26,380 bases of DNA from CAZDML01 sp964506645. Lineage in GTDB: Bacteria > Elusimicrobiota > Elusimicrobia > 2-01-FULL-59-12. The position numbers and the translations under genes were made by a program. The notes under the pieces are model-generated. The model had not been told where the DNA came from. It saw only the letters and a program-made list of their open reading frames with translations, and did not search any database. Positions 23,062-26,380 of this stretch are shown here, piece by piece. Position 1 is the first letter of the stretch, and the number at the start of each line of letters is the position of its first letter. Where the stretch lies: assembly GCA_964506645.1 (NCBI GenBank), contig CAZDML010000014.1:1-26380 (forward strand), in the 5' to 3' direction.

Positions 23062-24175
23062 ACTGAGCGTTCATTTGTTCACCAATTATGCTGGTGAACG
23101 GCAGTTCAGTATGCTGCGCTATGCCGAGGAACTGCGCACCGCGCTGGTCGCCGGCCACTCCGATGCTTGTACCGTAAAGACTTTTGCCCCGCCGTCATCC
23201 AACCGCACCTCCAAACTTCACTCCTACTGGCAGCGGTATGTGACGTATCCGTCGCTGGCCCGGGCCAATGCAGGTCCGATCAATCATATTACCGACCATA
23301 GCAATGCGCACCTGCTCGGGGCTCTGCCGCCCGAGCGTACGGTGGTGACCTGTCATGACCTGATGATGTTGCGCGCGCGGCGTGGGTTGGAAGGGGGATC
23401 ACAGATGCCGGCATGGCGTTTTCTGTGGACCGACCGGATGCTGCGGCTTTTAACGCGGGCGGCTCATTTGATCGCCGATTCTGAGCAGACCCAACGAGAC
23501 CTGGCGGAGTTTTTAGGGGTTGCTTCCTCAGCAATCACCACGGTCTATCCTGGTGTGAATCATCAATTCTTCCGTCCTCTGGCCAATCCCGATGCGCAGA
23601 ATGCCTTGCGACACACGCTGGGTGTGACGTGGCGCTGGACGCTGCTCCAGGTCGGAAGCCACTTTTTCTATAAGAACACGCCGGGGGTCCTCCAGACCTT
23701 GGCGCGCTTGCGTCACCGCCTGGGTGCCGACGTGCATCTGGTGACCGTTGGATCCGCATGGACGTCTGCGCAAGAGGCGCTCATCCGATCGTTGGGTCTT
23801 CAGGAGGCTGTTCATGCACAGGGACGTGTTGCCGAAGAACGTTTGCGCCAGTGGTATCACGCATCGGATGTCTTGTTTTATCCGTCCTGGTGGGAAGGCT
23901 TCGGGTGGCCGCCGCTGGAAGCCATGGCCTGCGGGTTACCTGTAGTTGCTTCGGAGCGGGGATCGCTGGCCGAGGTACTCGGAGGTGCGGCCGCTGTTGT
24001 AGAGCCTTCCAATATCGATCAGATGGCCGATCGTGTGGAACAGGTGCTCTCCGATGCGGCACAGCGCAGCAGGCTGATTGAGAAAGGTCTCGCGCGAGCG
24101 GCTCAATTCACCTGGTCACAAACAGCCCGCCAAGTTTTGCAAGTCTATCGGAGAGTGACTACAATACAAGGATGA
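23045..24175 (+). CDS. GT4 family glycosyltransferase
   Basis: A 376-residue GT-B enzyme. The N-terminal half has NHITDHSNAHLL near 80-91 and TVVTCHDLMMLRARRG near 99-114; the donor half has LLQVGSHFFYKNTPGVLQTL near 200-219 and EGFGWPPLEAMACGLPVVAS with both Glu residues of E-x7-E. These blocks are those of the mannosyltransferase-like GT4 enzymes common in exopolysaccharide clusters. Start is a GTG at 23045 behind a run of G residues (23039-23043), giving a 17-nt overlap with the previous gene; TTG 23048 is the next option. It overlaps the flavoprotein gene by ATGA at 24172-24175. Confidence 0.87.
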   Translation: MLAGDKLSVHLFTNYAGERQFSMLRYAEELRTALVAGHSDACTVKTFAPPSSNRTSKLHSYWQRYVTYPSLARANAGPINHITDHSNAHLLGALPPERTVVTCHDLMMLRARRGLEGGSQMPAWRFLWTDRMLRLLTRAAHLIADSEQTQRDLAEFLGVASSAITTVYPGVNHQFFRPLANPDAQNALRHTLGVTWRWTLLQVGSHFFYKNTPGVLQTLARLRHRLGADVHLVTVGSAWTSAQEALIRSLGLQEAVHAQGRVAEERLRQWYHASDVLFYPSWWEGFGWPPLEAMACGLPVVASERGSLAEVLGGAAAVVEPSNIDQMADRVEQVLSDAAQRSRLIEKGLARAAQFTWSQTARQVLQVYRRVTTIQG

Positions 24176-25326
24176 CGCCCTTGGATGTGATTGTGGTCGG
24201 TGCCGGCCCCGCCGGATCCTACGCGGCTTACCGCCTTGCCAAATCCGGACTTCGCGTCCAGCTTCTCGAAGAACATCCTGTCATTGGGGAACCCCGGCAT
24301 TGTACGGGGGTTCTCGGACAGGAAGCTTTCGACCGATTTCCCGACCTGCCTCGGCATGCCGTTCAATCCGAACTTAAAGCCGCTTGGATCGTCTCTCCCG
24401 CGGGCGAAAAAATCCGCACGGAGTGGTACGAAGGGCAGGCTTATGTGATACAGCGTGCGCAGTTTGACCGCGACTTGGCCGCGATGGCGGAAAAAGCGGG
24501 GGCTCACGTGCAGACGGCAACGACCGTACAGAGCATTGACGTCGACAAAGACGGGGTCCGCGTGTCGATTGAAACAGCGGACGAGTCATCCCACGAATTA
24601 CGGGCGCACGCCGTCGTCTTGGCCACCGGAATTTCCTATCAGCTCCAGACCCAGCTGGGGTTGCCGCATCCCAAATCCCATTTATATTGTGCTCAGATGG
24701 AAGTCGCTTCCACCCAAATCACAGAAACCGAGGTGTATATCGGGAAATCGATCGCGCCTGGGTCGTTTGCCTGGTCCGTTCCGGTGGGTAACGGGCGTGT
24801 CCGTGTGGGCGTCACGGCACATCGCATGGCAGCGGCTCATCTGGAGACCTTACTGAAAAGTACGTTGCTCAAAGACCGTATTACTCTGGATGGCGGAGAA
24901 ATGCGCCGTCGCCCTGTGCCGATTCATTCGGTCGTACGCAGTGTCTCGAACCGGGTGGTCGTGATCGGTGATGCGGCGGGGCAGGTGAAACCCACAACCG
25001 GTGGCGGTATCTATTACGGACTCATCGGCGCCGAGCTGGCCGCTGAGACCCTCAAAGAGGCCTTTCGCGTGCGGCGCTGGGATGCGGCATTTCTACGGCA
25101 GTACGACCGGGCGTGGAAGAAGCAGTTGTCGAAGGAAATGTGGATCGGCCGTATGAGCCGAAAAGTGTTTGAGCGTTTTAGCGATGCGCAGCTGGATCGG
25201 CTGGTCCGCATCTGTCATCATCCCAAAATATCTGAAGCGATTCGTGAGCGTGCGCTGTTCGACTGGCATGGAAAGGCCGTGTGGAATTTTCTCTTGTCGC
25301 CGCGCGTGCTGTCTAAACTTTTTTAG
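24172..25326 (+). CDS. FAD-dependent oxidoreductase, geranylgeranyl-reductase family
   Basis: A 384-residue flavoprotein. The N-terminal FAD-binding motif is GAGPAG at 10-15, a conserved Cys44 sits in HCTGVLG, YVIQRAQFDRDL (91-102) matches the usual R-x2-F-D block, GSFAWSVPVGNGRVRVGV (197-214) corresponds to the Y-x-W-x-F-P loop (here F-A-W-S-V-P), and VVVIGDAAGQVKPTTGGGIY (262-281) is the second FAD motif of this family. Members hydrogenate isoprenoid chains, as in archaeal lipids, dolichol-type carriers and quinones. It is coupled to the last GT4 by ATGA and ends the operon, which suggests it acts on the glycan lipid carrier. Other roles, such as reducing a quinone tail or halogenase-like oxidation, remain possible. 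No transmembrane segment is obvious. Confidence 0.85.
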   Translation: MTPLDVIVVGAGPAGSYAAYRLAKSGLRVQLLEEHPVIGEPRHCTGVLGQEAFDRFPDLPRHAVQSELKAAWIVSPAGEKIRTEWYEGQAYVIQRAQFDRDLAAMAEKAGAHVQTATTVQSIDVDKDGVRVSIETADESSHELRAHAVVLATGISYQLQTQLGLPHPKSHLYCAQMEVASTQITETEVYIGKSIAPGSFAWSVPVGNGRVRVGVTAHRMAAAHLETLLKSTLLKDRITLDGGEMRRRPVPIHSVVRSVSNRVVVIGDAAGQVKPTTGGGIYYGLIGAELAAETLKEAFRVRRWDAAFLRQYDRAWKKQLSKEMWIGRMSRKVFERFSDAQLDRLVRICHHPKISEAIRERALFDWHGKAVWNFLLSPRVLSKLF

Positions 25327-25328
25327 CG

Positions 25329-26375
25329 CTAGGCGCGCGGCATCTCTTTGGCGAGTTTTAAACAGGCTTGCAGGCCGGTGTGGGACGGGTTGTACTGCGC
25401 TGCTTTCTCCAGAGCGGCCGCCGCCCGCGCATCTTTCATCGTCAGATAACAAACCCCCAGATAGGCAAAAGCTTCCCAAAAATCGGGTTTTAACTCAATG
25501 GCACTCTGAAAATGCGCGATTGCGTCAGCGGGGTGTCCGGATTCTTTGGCTTCGATGCCTTTTGAGAAATGATTCTGGACAATGACCTGCCCCAGAGTTG
25601 CGCGGAGAGAAGCAGAACGGTCGATAATTTCCTCGATGGATTTTCGCTGTGTTCCTTGTTCCTGGGACTGTGCTGACACGTCGTGATGAAATTGCTGAAA
25701 GGTTTTTTGAAGCTCAGGCTCCAGGGCTTTCCAGCGTTCTTGAAGCCCCTCACCTTTTTCCTGCAGCAAGCGGGGAACGGCAAGCACCTGATCGAGCTCT
25801 TGAGCGATCGATCGTGCGGCGGCGAGCGATGTTTCCCAATGCGTTTGGGAGACGCGTGTGCGCGGCGCAATCGCAAGACCGCTGGTCACGCTGTTTAAAT
25901 GGCTTTCCCATAAATGCAAAATCATCCGAATGTTTTCTCGTTCTTCACCCAAAACACTTTCATGGGTACGCGTGAGGTGCTGGAGCGTGTGCAGATGCTC
26001 GTGGGCATCTGGGAGGAGTCGCGTAGTTTCTGTGGCGTCTTGGTGTAAACGGTCACGTACCGGCTGCAATGTGGCTTGCAGGGATTCCAACGTGTCCTGG
26101 AGAGTGTGTCGCAGCACGGTATACGGCGCTGTCGTGGGATCTTGAGGGGGAATTTCTGTCGGTGTAAAGGGGATGGGGGCAATGACGGAAAAATTTTCAT
26201 GCGGTGTGACGATTTCCATGGGTGGCGGTGCCGATGGCATTTTTGGCAGCGGCGCGGGTGCAGGCATGCCCTGTTCCAGCTTCTGGACAATTTTTTTGTA
26301 GCGCTCGTTTTCTCGCTTGTAGCTTTCCAGTAAGCCAAACTTCAGTTTATCAACGCTGTCTTCCACCAGCTTCAC
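25329..26375 (-). CDS. Helical protein with C-terminal TPR repeats, probably 5'-truncated
   Basis: At least 348 residues; the frame has no stop before the window edge, so GTG 26375 may be internal. The order is a charged helical N-terminus (to about 35), a Pro-rich linker (about 36-85), a long helical region rich in Gln, Glu and Leu (about 90-265), then two or three TPR units near 270-345 (SKGIEAKESGHPADAIAHFQ, then WEAFAYLGVCYLTMKDARAA). No signal peptide, membrane span or enzyme motif is seen. The layout of Pro-rich linker, helices and TPR resembles the C-terminal half of the protein encoded at 6874-8475. It converges on the flavoprotein gene with only 2 nt between the stops. A protein-interaction role is likely, but no partner can be named. 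Confidence 0.72.
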   Translation of the reverse strand: MKLVEDSVDKLKFGLLESYKRENERYKKIVQKLEQGMPAPAPLPKMPSAPPPMEIVTPHENFSVIAPIPFTPTEIPPQDPTTAPYTVLRHTLQDTLESLQATLQPVRDRLHQDATETTRLLPDAHEHLHTLQHLTRTHESVLGEERENIRMILHLWESHLNSVTSGLAIAPRTRVSQTHWETSLAAARSIAQELDQVLAVPRLLQEKGEGLQERWKALEPELQKTFQQFHHDVSAQSQEQGTQRKSIEEIIDRSASLRATLGQVIVQNHFSKGIEAKESGHPADAIAHFQSAIELKPDFWEAFAYLGVCYLTMKDARAAAALEKAAQYNPSHTGLQACLKLAKEMPRA

Positions 26376-26380
26376 GTGCT

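Noticed and set aside
1..26380. Mobile elements, CRISPR arrays, tRNA or rRNA genes, phage genes
   Set aside because: No transposase or integrase motif, no repeated spacer array and no RNA-gene signature was seen on reading through; the gaps between genes are too short to hold most of these.

Overview
This window comes from a diderm bacterium, judged from an outer-membrane Wza-type polysaccharide export protein next to a Wzc-type tyrosine kinase. G+C looks to be in the mid-50s percent by eye. Genes are tightly packed with 4-, 17- or 23-nt overlaps. The mix of many GT4 enzymes, fused glycan enzymes and a geranylgeranyl-reductase-like flavoprotein would fit an uncultivated lineage such as Omnitrophota or a relative, but nothing here fixes the taxonomy and I hold that loosely. 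I see no rRNA, tRNA, CRISPR array, insertion sequence or integrase. No stretch longer than about 95 bases lacks a gene.

Layout. (1) 1-1641, plus strand: the end of a small membrane-anchored protein, then a GT-C-like polytopic membrane glycosyltransferase. (2) 5832-1568, minus strand: a four-gene operon of a GT2-methyltransferase fusion, two further methyltransferases (one with a four-cysteine knuckle) and a GT4-like glycosyltransferase. It overlaps group 1 tail to tail. (3) 5833-5926: a divergent promoter region whose two transcripts would both start almost at the start codon. (4) 5927-8475, plus strand: a coiled-coil protein and a degenerate HD-GYP-like protein with a Pro-rich linker and helical C-terminus. 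(5) 8532-25326, plus strand: a Wzx/Wzy-type exopolysaccharide or capsule operon. In order it has an AMIN-Poly_export-SLBB Wza-like exporter, a Wzc-like BY-kinase, a Wzx flippase fused to a GT2, an RMD-like nucleotide-sugar reductase, two GT-B enzymes, a Wzy/WaaL-like polymerase, two GT4s, a GT4 fused to a bacterial sugar transferase, another GT4 and a geranylgeranyl-reductase-family flavoprotein. (6) 26375-25329, minus strand: a helical TPR protein, probably cut by the window edge.

How the parts could work together (inference from family roles). The sugar transferase domain at 21223-23061 loads the first sugar phosphate on the lipid carrier. The GT domains extend the repeat unit, Wzx flips it, Wzy polymerises it, and Wzc plus the Wza-like protein set length and export it. 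The RMD-like enzyme may supply GDP-D-rhamnose or a related 6-deoxyhexose. The flavoprotein may reduce the isoprenoid carrier. The coiled-coil and HD-GYP-like pair sits directly upstream and may link export to a signal or to cell architecture. The minus operon with three methyltransferase domains may modify or cap a glycan.

The most notable features are two cross-step gene fusions (Wzx-GT2 and GT4-phosphoglycosyltransferase), the inactivated HD-GYP domain beside the exporter, the reductase in the operon, and the near-leaderless divergent promoters.
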